Shown: in pieces, positions 40,388 to 48,243 of the stretch
Layout: the number at the start of each line of letters is the position of its first letter
How positions within the stretch are numbered: position 1 is the stretch's first letter
Virus record (IMG/VR): IMGVR_UViG_3300045135_001049
Coordinates: 1-64,000 of that record
From: a virus
Length of the DNA: 64,000 bases
Strand: one strand, 5' to 3'
The notes under the pieces: generated by a model
Seen by the model: only the letters and a program-made list of their open reading frames with translations
Database searches by the model: none
What the model was told of the DNA's origin: nothing
Made by a program: the position numbers and the translations under genes

Positions 40388-41605
40388 ATGGGTATTAAAA
40401 GAACAACCCCTTCTGTTGATGTACGCCAAGAGTTAGAAAAACTAAAACGTCCTAGCGGCGTAAAAGGCGAGCAGGTCTTACGCGCTAAAAACGTGGAAGA
40501 AGCTTTCTACGCTGTCGGCGCAGGGCGTAGAAACATAGTTATTAACGGTGATATGCGAATTGCTCAAAGAGGTAACTCCAGCACTTTTAGTCAGTCTAAT
40601 AAAGGGTACAAAACCGTTGACCGTTTTAAGGTTTGGGAACAAGGCGCTCCGACCACTGTGTTTAACTTAACACAGGAAGAAGACGCTCCAAGCGAGTTTA
40701 AGTATAGTACAAAGTTTGAATGTACTACCGCAAACACAGACGGTATTCCTAGCGGGGTACATCAGTATCTTCAGTATGACGTGGAAGTCCGTGATTGCTA
40801 TGGGTGGGCATGGGGTACTTCAGATGCAAAACCTTTAACATTGTCGTTTTGGGCAAAGTCAAACGTAGGGGGGGCTTATGTTGTGCGCATGGAAACAACT
40901 AATGGGGTCGACCTAGATTACTTTACTGCTCCGTACAATTTACAAGGAACAGGCGCTTGGGAGAAAATTGTCTTACATATACCCCCTAACAAGATTTCTA
41001 ATACACGAAACGCAGTTGATAGTGCTCAAGGTTTTACTATGAAGTGGATTATTCAATCTTCTACTTCGTATTCTAGTGGTAATAAGTTGGTCGGATGGGT
41101 AGACAGCCCAAGCACAAACCAACTTGAAGCAGGTCAAGTGGCGGATATAGGAGCTAACGTAGGTAACTACTGGCAGATTACGGGTGTCCAACTTGAGATC
41201 GGTAAAGAGGCAACCCCGTTCGAGCACCGTAGCTACGGTGAAGAGTTGGCGTTGTGCCAGAGGTACTATAAAAGGTTTGACCGTACAGCTGGTAATCATT
41301 CCAATACAGCGGACGCGTACTTACCCTTTGTTTGGATAAGCCCGAACACTACTGATATCGCTGCAACAGTACAACATAGCCCACCAATGAGAGCTAATCC
41401 CACTATTACATTCTCGGGGACTATAACCATAACACCTAGTATGACAGTAGGAACGAGTTTTACTTCTGATTCATGGAATGCTTCCGCAGGCGGGTGCAAG
41501 GCTTCGTACATTGCCCTGACAGGAGGGTCTGGCGGTACCACAGGTTATGCTCGTCGGTCGTACTTAAACGCTTCTTCTTACCTGGCTTTTGACGCGGAGA
41601 TATAA
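40388..41605 (+). CDS. Carbohydrate-binding tail spike/fibre tip protein, 405 aa
   Basis: Contains RNIVINGDMRIAQRG near residue 48, a jelly-roll CBM-like body, and GVQLEIGKEATPFEHRSYGE...CQRYYKRF near 262-298, motifs shared by many phage receptor-binding proteins. The variable C-terminal 110 residues probably contact the receptor. It directly follows the LamG protein in the GC-richer block. Confidence 0.8.
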   Translation: MGIKRTTPSVDVRQELEKLKRPSGVKGEQVLRAKNVEEAFYAVGAGRRNIVINGDMRIAQRGNSSTFSQSNKGYKTVDRFKVWEQGAPTTVFNLTQEEDAPSEFKYSTKFECTTANTDGIPSGVHQYLQYDVEVRDCYGWAWGTSDAKPLTLSFWAKSNVGGAYVVRMETTNGVDLDYFTAPYNLQGTGAWEKIVLHIPPNKISNTRNAVDSAQGFTMKWIIQSSTSYSSGNKLVGWVDSPSTNQLEAGQVADIGANVGNYWQITGVQLEIGKEATPFEHRSYGEELALCQRYYKRFDRTAGNHSNTADAYLPFVWISPNTTDIAATVQHSPPMRANPTITFSGTITITPSMTVGTSFTSDSWNASAGGCKASYIALTGGSGGTTGYARRSYLNASSYLAFDAEI

Positions 41606-41607
41606 GT

Positions 41608-42123
41608 ATGACCTACAAAACTAATGAATTTTGTGTCACTAAAGGCGAAATGACTATCCCGATTGACCCAGCTAACCGTCACTATCAAGAAATACTTGAT
41701 GACGTAATCGCACAAGGAGCGGATTGTTGGGACGGAGATATTCCGGAAAGCATTCAGGCTGATGCAGACGCTAAACTTTTTGCTCAGCAGTTGTCTGATT
41801 ACAAACGCGCCATGAAACGCCTTGCGCAGTACACACTTGCTACTGGGCAGGAAGAAGTAACGGAGCAGCAGCAGGGCGCTGACGAAGAATGGAACGAGAG
41901 CACCGGTGAAATGGAGCCTGTCATGGTGTCTGTAGTGGTGCAGAAAGCGATAGAACCTATCGAAGCTACTATCGAAGTCTCCGAAGCAGACGCTAACGGA
42001 AACGTCACAACCACTACTATCGACAACCCTTTAATAACGCAGGATAATGCAGAACGTGCTGAGGCACAAGCAGTTGTCGATGCAACCCCACAAGCCGTCA
42101 TTGACGCATATAACGAGGAATAA
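41608..42123 (+). CDS. Fibre-associated protein, possible assembly chaperone, 171 aa
   Basis: Two bases after the tip protein gene. Helical Gln/Glu/Ala-rich sequence with PANRHYQEILDDVIAQGA near residues 22-39, a motif seen in small proteins encoded next to tail fibres. Position suggests a tail-fibre assembly factor; not proven. Confidence 0.55.
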   Translation: MTYKTNEFCVTKGEMTIPIDPANRHYQEILDDVIAQGADCWDGDIPESIQADADAKLFAQQLSDYKRAMKRLAQYTLATGQEEVTEQQQGADEEWNESTGEMEPVMVSVVVQKAIEPIEATIEVSEADANGNVTTTTIDNPLITQDNAERAEAQAVVDATPQAVIDAYNEE

Positions 42124-42125
42124 TC

Positions 42126-42470
42126 ATGACAGCACAAGTAACTTGGTCAATTAACGACCTAAAATACAATGTTACTGACGGCGGTGTATTTGAAGTTCGC
42201 TGGTCTTGCACCGCGACTGACGACGTAGAAACAGGCTGCACCGCTGTAGAAAGTGGCAAAGCAACTTGGGAATACGACACCGAAGCTGAGGACTGGGTAG
42301 CGATTGCTGACCTGACTGAAGAGACTGTCCTTGCTTGGGTTAAAGAGCATCTAGGTGTTGACAAAGTAACCGAAATCGAAGAGAATCGTAAAGGTAAAGT
42401 CGATGCTCAAGTAGCTCGCAAAGCGCAGGTTGTATCTGGTGTGCCTTGGGCTGCCGCTACAGCTGAATAA
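42126..42470 (+). CDS. Small conserved fibre-cluster protein, 114 aa
   Basis: Pattern VTWSINDLKYNVTDGGVFEV ... TEETVLAWVKEHLG ... GVPWA fits a family of small phage proteins encoded after tail-fibre genes. Function unknown. Last gene of the GC-richer block. Confidence 0.65.
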   Translation: MTAQVTWSINDLKYNVTDGGVFEVRWSCTATDDVETGCTAVESGKATWEYDTEAEDWVAIADLTEETVLAWVKEHLGVDKVTEIEENRKGKVDAQVARKAQVVSGVPWAAATAE

Positions 42471-42498
42471 TTTAACTTACTTATAAGGAATGATAACA

Positions 42499-42729
42499 AT
42501 GGCTAAAGATGAAAAGAAAACCATTACTATCAATGATAAAGAATACGATCTGTCTACTTTTTCTAAAGAAGAGATTACTATGTATAACCACATTCAGGAT
42601 TTGAATCGTAAACTAGATTCTGCTCTGTTTAATGTAGATCAGCTGAAAGTAGGTCAGGATGCTTTCGCAAGAATGCTTCTGAATTCTTTGGAAACTCCAC
42701 AGGAAGTGGAAGAAGCCCCAGCAGCTTAA
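42499..42729 (+). CDS. Hypothetical protein, 76 aa
   Basis: Start ATG 42499 (MAKDEKKTITINDKEYDLS) with AAGGAATGATAAC. Short beta part then a helix (MYNHIQDLNRKLDSALFNVDQL). Followed by a terminator. Function unknown. Confidence 0.7.
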   Translation: MAKDEKKTITINDKEYDLSTFSKEEITMYNHIQDLNRKLDSALFNVDQLKVGQDAFARMLLNSLETPQEVEEAPAA

Positions 42730-42734
42730 TAGGT

Positions 42735-42758
42735 AAGGGGCTTCGGCCCCTTATTTAT
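42735..42758 (+). terminator. Terminator after fibre block
   Basis: AAGGGGC-TTCG-GCCCCTT followed by ATTTAT. Confidence 0.8.
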
Positions 42759-42778
42759 CAATTCTGAAAGGTAATCTA

Positions 42779-42874
42779 GTGAAAGATAGCTGGATCTTAG
42801 TATGTAAAAACTCTTGGTATACAACGTATGTAAATACTAAAAGTCTAGAGTACAAAAGAGTACCTACCCCCTAG
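42779..42874 (+). CDS. Candidate 31-aa peptide, GTG start
   Basis: GTG after AAAGG opens MKDSWILVCKNSWYTTYVN... ending RVPTP. Short and unsupported by homology. Its stop codon lies within a CCCTAGTT octamer. Confidence 0.35.
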   Translation: MKDSWILVCKNSWYTTYVNTKSLEYKRVPTP

Positions 42875-42893
42875 TTAATTAGAAGGATATCTT

Positions 42894-43265
42894 ATGTGGT
42901 CAGTATTAGCTAAAATATTTGGTAGTGGTGATGTTATTAAATCAGGTATTCAGCTGATTGATGACATGCATACTTCTACAGAAGAAGAAATCATGGCTAA
43001 GACAAAAGCTAAGACTGACTTGCTTGCATCTTACGCCCCATTCAAACTAGCACAACGATACTTAGCTTTGATGTTTGCTGTCAGCTTCTTAGGTACGTTT
43101 ATGCTTGTAATGGGTATGACGTTGTGGGGTAGAGGTGATATTGAAGCAGTTAAGCAAGTGCTTGGTGACTTTTACATTGGTGAGATTATGCTCACTATCG
43201 TTGCATTCTATTTTGGTGGTGGTGCTTTTGAAGGCTTGCTGGAAAAACGACAGGTAAAAAAGTAA
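42894..43265 (+). CDS. Holin-like membrane protein, 123 aa
   Basis: Two clear transmembrane segments (LALMFAVSFLGTFMLVMGM, residues about 58-76, and IMLTIVAFYFGGGAFEG near 101-117) after an amphipathic N-terminal half. This fits the multi-TM holin-like class often encoded next to an endolysin. The next gene, overlapping by one base, encodes an M15 peptidase, so the pair is a holin-endolysin cassette. Confidence 0.7.
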   Translation: MWSVLAKIFGSGDVIKSGIQLIDDMHTSTEEEIMAKTKAKTDLLASYAPFKLAQRYLALMFAVSFLGTFMLVMGMTLWGRGDIEAVKQVLGDFYIGEIMLTIVAFYFGGGAFEGLLEKRQVKK

Positions 43266-43636
43266 TGAGCTGGAAATATTTTACTGGAAAAGAAATGTCT
43301 TGCAGCCATTGTGGTGAATGTCATATGGACAAAGAGTTTATGAAAAAACTAGACTTTTTACGTGAGTGTTACGGTAAACCAATGACTATTACTTCTGCCT
43401 ATAGATGCGCTGAACACCCTATAGAAGCTCGTAAAAGCAAGCCTGGAGCACATAATACAGGTAAAGCAGCTGACGTTGCGGTATCTAGGGGCGAAGCTCA
43501 CGAGTTACTTACCCTAGCTATGCAAGCAGGGTTTAGTGGTATTGGTATCCAACAAAAAGGTGAAGGTAGGTTTCTTCACTTAGATACTTGTACAAATAAT
43601 GAAATTTCTCCTCGTCCCACTGTTTGGAGTTATTAG
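43265..43636 (+). CDS. M15-family peptidoglycan peptidase (endolysin)
   Basis: 123 aa with the zinc-site pattern of M15A/VanY-like peptidases: SAYRCAEHP, GAHNTGKAADV with His and Asp ligands, and FLHLD with the second His. These enzymes cleave peptidoglycan stem peptides. No signal peptide, so export depends on the adjacent holin. Four N-terminal Cys/His (CSHCGECH) are unusual and could bind an extra metal. Confidence 0.85.
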   Translation: MSWKYFTGKEMSCSHCGECHMDKEFMKKLDFLRECYGKPMTITSAYRCAEHPIEARKSKPGAHNTGKAADVAVSRGEAHELLTLAMQAGFSGIGIQQKGEGRFLHLDTCTNNEISPRPTVWSY

Positions 43637-43652
43637 CATACTGTGGTATAAT
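43624..43652 (+). promoter_or_regulatory. Late promoter before portal gene
   Basis: TTGGAG, 17-bp spacer, TATAAT, with extended TGG. The -35 overlaps the end of the M15 gene. It shares GTGGTATAATNNGTAAA with 22204-22220. Confidence 0.7.
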
Positions 43653-43710
43653 GAGTAAAATTTTAGTCGCTATATATTAGCATGCTATACCTTGAATATT
43701 GAAGGGAACT

Positions 43711-45705
43711 ATGAAAGTTAAAAAAGCAGAATTGCTCAGCGCTTTGAAAGCCGATTTGAAAGCAGCAGAGATCCTGAAACGTGAACAGGATACTGCTATT
43801 TACAAATGGAAAGCCGAGTACAATGGCGAGCCCTATGGCAATGAGCAAAAGGGCAAATCTGCTATTGTTTCTCGTGATATCAAAAAACAATCTGAGTGGC
43901 AGCATGCTACTATTGTAGATCCGTTTGTTAGTACTACGGACGTTATTAAGTGTACTCCTATCACATTTGAAGATGAGCTAGCAGCTCGTCAAAATGAACT
44001 TCTTTTAAACACGCAGTTTTGTCGTAAATTTGACCGCTATAACTTTATGTCTAAAGCGGTTAAAGTCCTAGACCAGGAAGGTACCCTAGTTGTACAGACT
44101 GGTTGGGATTACGAAGATAAAGAAGTAACTACTATGGCTGAAATGGTTATTACCGATGAATACGGTAGAGAAGTCATTGTAGAGCAAGAAGTTACTGAAA
44201 CTGTTGTTGTTAGAAATCAACCAACTGCAAAAGTATGTCGTAACCATGACGTATATATTGATCCTACTTGTCAAGACAACCTAGATAACGCTCAATTCGT
44301 TATTTATCGTTACGAAACTGATATGTCTACTCTTAAAAAAGACGGTAGATATAAAAATTTAGAGCAGGTGTCTAACGCTAGCATTGACGACTACGATTAC
44401 ACTAATACCCCTGCTGACCCTACCTACTTTAAGTTTAACGATGAACCTCGTAAGAAGATGATCGTATATGAGTACTGGGGTAACTATGACGTAAACGGTG
44501 ATGGTATCGCAGAGCCTATCGTATGTTCTTGGATTAAAGATACTATTATTCGTCTACAGTCTAATCCATACCCTGACGGCAAGCCTCCATTTATTGTTGT
44601 ACCATTTAACAGCATTCCTTTCAAAATGCATGGTGAAGCTAACGCTGAGCTGATTGGCGACAACCAGAAAGTTAAGACTGCTATTATCCGTGGTATTATT
44701 GATAACATGGCACAGTCTAACAACGGGCAGGTTGCTGTACGTAAAGGCGCCCTAGATCAAATTAACCGCAAGAAGTTTATTGCTGGTCAGAACTTTGAGT
44801 TTAACGGTACCCCTAACGACTTCTGGCAGGGTAGCTACAACTCTATTCCTGGCTCCGCATTTGATATGATTGGTTTGATGAACAATGAAATCGAATCCAT
44901 TACTGGTACTAAGTCTTTTAGTGGTGGTATCAATGCTGGTGCTTTGGGTGCAACTGCTACGGGTGCTAGAGGGGCTCTGGACGCTACTGCTACTCGTCGG
45001 ATGAACATTGTACGTAACATCGCAGAGAACCTAGTTAAGCCTCTTATGCGTAAGTGGATGGCTTACAATGCTGAGTTCTTAGAGGACGAAGAGATTGTAC
45101 GTGTTACTAACGAAGAGTTTGTACCTGTACGTCGTGACGATCTTGAAGGACGTATCGACCTAGATATTAGTATTTCTACTGCTGAAGACAATGCAGCTAA
45201 GTCACAAGAACTGTCATTCTTGCTACAGACTCTTGGACCTAATGAAGATCCTGCGGTACGCCGTAGTATCATGGCAGATATTATGGAACTTATGCGTATG
45301 CCTGAACAGGCTAAACGTATTCGTGAATATCAGCCACAGCCTGATCCTGTGCAAGAGCAGCTTAAGCAGCTTGAACTTCAGCGTCTTATGCTTGAGAACA
45401 AAAAACTTGAAGCAGACATTGCTGATAAAATGGCTCGTGCAAATGAAAACACTATTGATGCAGAACTTAAGAAGAACAAAGCAGCAGTTGAAGCAGCTAA
45501 AGCTCGTAAGTTAACTAGTGAAGCTGATATGACTGATCTTAAGTTTATTAAAGAAGATGAAGGCTTTGCTCACCTAGAACGTGTTGAGATGGAAGATCTT
45601 AAACATGCACAGCGTATGCAACAGGAAGAAGCAAAGCGTCAAGCAAATTTGGAACAAATGCTAATCCAGCAACAAGCTGGCGATAAAAACATTGGGGTAA
45701 TGTAA
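43711..45705 (+). CDS. Portal protein (N4 gp59 type), 664 aa
   Basis: Forms the dodecameric ring at the capsid vertex for DNA entry and exit. The body has YNGEPYGNEQKGKSAIVSRD, a YEYWGNYDVNGDGIAEPI stretch and an IPFKMHGEANAELIGDNQ segment typical of podovirus portals. The C-terminal 130 residues are a long charged coiled coil. The start ATG is preceded by GAAGGGAACT. Position before scaffold and capsid genes supports it. Confidence 0.88.
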   Translation: MKVKKAELLSALKADLKAAEILKREQDTAIYKWKAEYNGEPYGNEQKGKSAIVSRDIKKQSEWQHATIVDPFVSTTDVIKCTPITFEDELAARQNELLLNTQFCRKFDRYNFMSKAVKVLDQEGTLVVQTGWDYEDKEVTTMAEMVITDEYGREVIVEQEVTETVVVRNQPTAKVCRNHDVYIDPTCQDNLDNAQFVIYRYETDMSTLKKDGRYKNLEQVSNASIDDYDYTNTPADPTYFKFNDEPRKKMIVYEYWGNYDVNGDGIAEPIVCSWIKDTIIRLQSNPYPDGKPPFIVVPFNSIPFKMHGEANAELIGDNQKVKTAIIRGIIDNMAQSNNGQVAVRKGALDQINRKKFIAGQNFEFNGTPNDFWQGSYNSIPGSAFDMIGLMNNEIESITGTKSFSGGINAGALGATATGARGALDATATRRMNIVRNIAENLVKPLMRKWMAYNAEFLEDEEIVRVTNEEFVPVRRDDLEGRIDLDISISTAEDNAAKSQELSFLLQTLGPNEDPAVRRSIMADIMELMRMPEQAKRIREYQPQPDPVQEQLKQLELQRLMLENKKLEADIADKMARANENTIDAELKKNKAAVEAAKARKLTSEADMTDLKFIKEDEGFAHLERVEMEDLKHAQRMQQEEAKRQANLEQMLIQQQAGDKNIGVM

Positions 45706-46061
45706 TGAGCTACATCGAAAAAGCAAGACAGAATAAAGCCAATGCTGAAAAGGCAGCGGCTTTTGACAATATGCAGCAGCAGGCAAGAGATCGTGATATG
45801 CGTTCTGCTGGTGCTAATGAAGCATACACTGCGGTAGAACGTGAGATGATGCGTAGAGCACAAGAGCAGCAGATGCAACAGCAAATGGCTGATGCTTACA
45901 ATCGTCCAGAATTCCAAGGTCCACAACCTACTTCTGCTGATTGGGTTGATGGCCTAGCTGGTAGTGTGCGTAATGCGGGTAACGCAGTTGGTAACTGGTG
46001 GACTAACACCATGAACCGTGTAAACAAGATTGATCCTTTAACTAACGAACCTAGGAAGTAA
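45705..46061 (+). CDS. Gln-rich virion-module protein, 118 aa
   Basis: Overlaps the portal stop by one base. N-terminal 65 residues are Gln/Met/Ala/Arg-rich helix; C-terminal part has a WVDGLAGSVRNAGNAVGNWW amphipathic segment, similar to membrane-active or internal virion peptides. Function unknown. Confidence 0.7.
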   Translation: MSYIEKARQNKANAEKAAAFDNMQQQARDRDMRSAGANEAYTAVEREMMRRAQEQQMQQQMADAYNRPEFQGPQPTSADWVDGLAGSVRNAGNAVGNWWTNTMNRVNKIDPLTNEPRK

Positions 46062-46062
46062 G

Positions 46063-46293
46063 ATGGAAGGTTTAGCTCAGCAAATGGCGCAACCTGCAGG
46101 TGACCCTGGTGCAGGTGTGACTGTAGAACAAGTTATTCAAATGTTAATGCAAGGTGTAGATCCTGAAGAATTGGTTAAACAGGGCATTCCTCCTGAACTG
46201 ATTATGCAGGCTATTCAAATTATTGAACAACAGATGGCAGCACAGCAGGCACCAGAACAGGGCCTAGCTGCACAGAGTGTAGGCGGAATGTGA
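46063..46293 (+). CDS. Small Gln/Met-rich protein, 76 aa
   Basis: Begins MEGLAQQMAQPAG and contains an EQVIQMLMQGVDPEELVKQG helix pair. The GLAQQM start is shared with 47686-47814 and, more loosely, 46295-46561. Likely a minor head-module protein. Confidence 0.65.
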   Translation: MEGLAQQMAQPAGDPGAGVTVEQVIQMLMQGVDPEELVKQGIPPELIMQAIQIIEQQMAAQQAPEQGLAAQSVGGM

Positions 46294-46294
46294 T

Positions 46295-46561
46295 ATGGCT
46301 GGATTGGCTGAAGAGTTAGCTTGTAACAAACCTAAGCGTACCCCTAACCATAAGACTAAGTCTCATGTGGTTAAAGCTTGTGAAAATGGTAAGGAAAAGA
46401 CTATTCGCTTTGGCCAGCAAGGCGTAAAAGGCTCACCTAAAAAGAAAGGTGAGTCTAAAGCATATGCAGCTAGACGCAAATCTTTTAAAGCACGTCACGC
46501 TAAGAATATTGCTAAAGGTAAGATGTCTGCGGCTTACTGGTCGAACCGCGAAAAATGGTAA
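46295..46561 (+). CDS. Basic conserved phage protein, 88 aa
   Basis: Very basic, with RFGQQGVKGSPKKKGESKAY and FKARHAKNIAKGKMSAAYW, motifs of a small protein family widespread in phages with large heads. Probably binds DNA or RNA; role unknown. Confidence 0.75.
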   Translation: MAGLAEELACNKPKRTPNHKTKSHVVKACENGKEKTIRFGQQGVKGSPKKKGESKAYAARRKSFKARHAKNIAKGKMSAAYWSNREKW

Positions 46562-47040
46562 TTCAAAAGGAAGATGGCAGGTTCTATAAGAAGTGCCCTA
46601 GTTGTGAAGAAGAGCAGAGCTATTTGCGTAAAAACTATGCGGTAGAGTCTGAAAAAGCAGGAAAACTTTGTAAAAAGTGTGCTAACAGGAAGCCAGAAAA
46701 TAATGCTCATAAAGGGTTTTATAAAGGAGTGTTAAGAGCTTCTTTCGTACACAAGTATAAAACCGGTGCTGAAACTAGGGGTATTGAGTGGGATGTGTCA
46801 TTTGAATACTTAGCGGACTTGCTAATTGAACAAGACTTTAAATGTGCATTATCTGGCGAAGACCTAGATGCAATGGAAGTATCTAATAATTGCTCTCTTG
46901 ATCGCATTGATAGCAGTCAAGGGTATGTAAAAGGAAACTTACAATGGGTTACTTCTATGGTTAATATGTGTAAGCAAGGTTACACCCAAGACGAGTTTAT
47001 TAATATGTGTAAACAAATTGCTGATAAGGTTAAATGGTAA
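46555..47040 (+). CDS. HNH-type homing endonuclease, 161 aa
   Basis: N-terminal zinc ribbon (CPSC near residues 15-18, CKKC near 39-42), then an HNH-like core CALSGEDL ... CSLDRIDSSQGYVKGNLQWV. Free-standing enzymes of this type cut DNA and spread their own gene. It interrupts the portal-to-scaffold module and overlaps both neighbours by seven bases. Confidence 0.8.
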   Translation: MVIQKEDGRFYKKCPSCEEEQSYLRKNYAVESEKAGKLCKKCANRKPENNAHKGFYKGVLRASFVHKYKTGAETRGIEWDVSFEYLADLLIEQDFKCALSGEDLDAMEVSNNCSLDRIDSSQGYVKGNLQWVTSMVNMCKQGYTQDEFINMCKQIADKVKW

Positions 47041-47390
47041 TGCCTTCTGATAAAGATTATAGCAATGAGAGTACTATTAAACTCTTAGCCATGCAGCAAG
47101 ACAAGATGCATGACGACATAAAAGAGATTAACTCTTCGTTGCGCAGTGTTGCTGATGCTTTACAGAACCTAGCTGTATTAGAGCAGAAGCATGCAGATGC
47201 TATGGACACAATTAAACGTGCTCATAGTCGTATTGATAAAGTTGAAACAGATGTAAAGACCGAAGTAAAAGGTCATGAAAAAAGAATACAGAACCTTGAG
47301 CTACACGACGCTAAAACTGTATGGATTGAACGGTTTGTAATGGTTATTTTAGCGGGGATCTTGAGTCTGTGGGTTAAAGGCGGACTTTAA
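47034..47390 (+). CDS. Coiled-coil protein with C-terminal TM (XhlA-like), 118 aa
   Basis: A long coiled coil (residues about 15-90, HDDIKEINSSLRSVADALQN...) ends in one transmembrane helix (ERFVMVILAGILSLWV). This resembles XhlA-type lysis accessory proteins. The next gene encodes a three-TM protein. A second lysis pair is possible. Confidence 0.6.
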   Translation: MVMPSDKDYSNESTIKLLAMQQDKMHDDIKEINSSLRSVADALQNLAVLEQKHADAMDTIKRAHSRIDKVETDVKTEVKGHEKRIQNLELHDAKTVWIERFVMVILAGILSLWVKGGL

Positions 47391-47686
47391 TGGATACCTC
47401 TTTAGCCGTAGCTTACCTAGATGTAGTTAGTGCTCCTATACTTATTGTTTACGTTTTGTTTTCTTGTACTGCAAGAAAATACCCTTTTACAGTTAGATTT
47501 GGGGTATTTACAGCTGCAGTTGGAATGTTAGCACAATCTTATGTAGTGTTTGCTGGTATGGATCAACTACAGGGATTAGGTACTTTGTGGGCTTTAAAAG
47601 ATATTGGCCTTAGTATTGTAGCGACATGTATAATTGTTAAATGTGCATTCTGGACTATTAAACAACTAGTTAAGGGTAATAAGTAA
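47390..47686 (+). CDS. Three-TM membrane protein, holin candidate, 98 aa
   Basis: Hydrophobic segments near residues 12-28, 38-55 and 68-88. Overlaps the preceding gene by one base. Class I holin-like topology, but no family signature. Confidence 0.55.
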   Translation: MDTSLAVAYLDVVSAPILIVYVLFSCTARKYPFTVRFGVFTAAVGMLAQSYVVFAGMDQLQGLGTLWALKDIGLSIVATCIIVKCAFWTIKQLVKGNK

Positions 47687-47814
47687 TGGAACAAGGCCTA
47701 GCCCAACAGATGGTATATGGCGATGGTGAAGGCCAAAATACCAAACATTACTACGCAGGGGTTAAAAAACCTGTGGTAAAAAAGAAAAAAAGCAAGAAAA
47801 AGGCTAAAAAATAG
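47686..47814 (+). CDS. 42-aa protein with GLAQQM start and Lys-rich tail
   Basis: Frame MEQGLAQQMVYGDGEG... with a C-terminal run of Lys/Ala/Ser. The start overlaps the previous stop. Similar N-terminus to 46063-46293. Confidence 0.55.
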   Translation: MEQGLAQQMVYGDGEGQNTKHYYAGVKKPVVKKKKSKKKAKK

Positions 47815-47844
47815 TTGTAATCAAAGGTTTATGTGTTATATAAT
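47815..47844 (+). promoter_or_regulatory. Sigma70-like late promoter
   Basis: TTGTAA, 18-bp spacer, TATAAT, 79 bases before the ATG at 47923. Confidence 0.6.
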
Positions 47845-47922
47845 ACGGTCGTATAAACAATAAACGTCTAACGTATTGTTTTATATGAGACATTTTTAAT
47901 AACATAGACAAAGGATTCATTT

Positions 47923-48228
47923 ATGAACAACCTTAACGACCAGCAAATTCTTGAAGTAGAAAATCGATATTGGGCAGACATGTGGGCTTCCCTTGAAAGA
48001 CTAAAAGAAAATAAAGATTTCCAGAAAGTTATTCTAGAAGGTTATTTTCGAGATAAAGCCGTAAACGGTGTTAGTCTATTAGCCCAGGATGCTATTGTTG
48101 CAGGTGGTCATCGTACTGCTGTTATGGAAGATTTGATTGCTATCTCTAGCCTAGAAGACTTCTTTGTAACAATCGAGAACCTAGGTACTATCCCTTCTGA
48201 AGACGACGAAGACGAAACGATTCAGTAA
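47923..48228 (+). CDS. Hypothetical protein before scaffold, 101 aa
   Basis: Frame MNNLNDQQILEVENRYWAD..., helical with a very acidic C-terminus (SEDDEDETIQ). First gene of the capsid transcription unit. AAAGGATTCATTT upstream. Function unknown. Confidence 0.7.
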   Translation: MNNLNDQQILEVENRYWADMWASLERLKENKDFQKVILEGYFRDKAVNGVSLLAQDAIVAGGHRTAVMEDLIAISSLEDFFVTIENLGTIPSEDDEDETIQ

Positions 48229-48243
48229 GAAGGAGCATAGACC

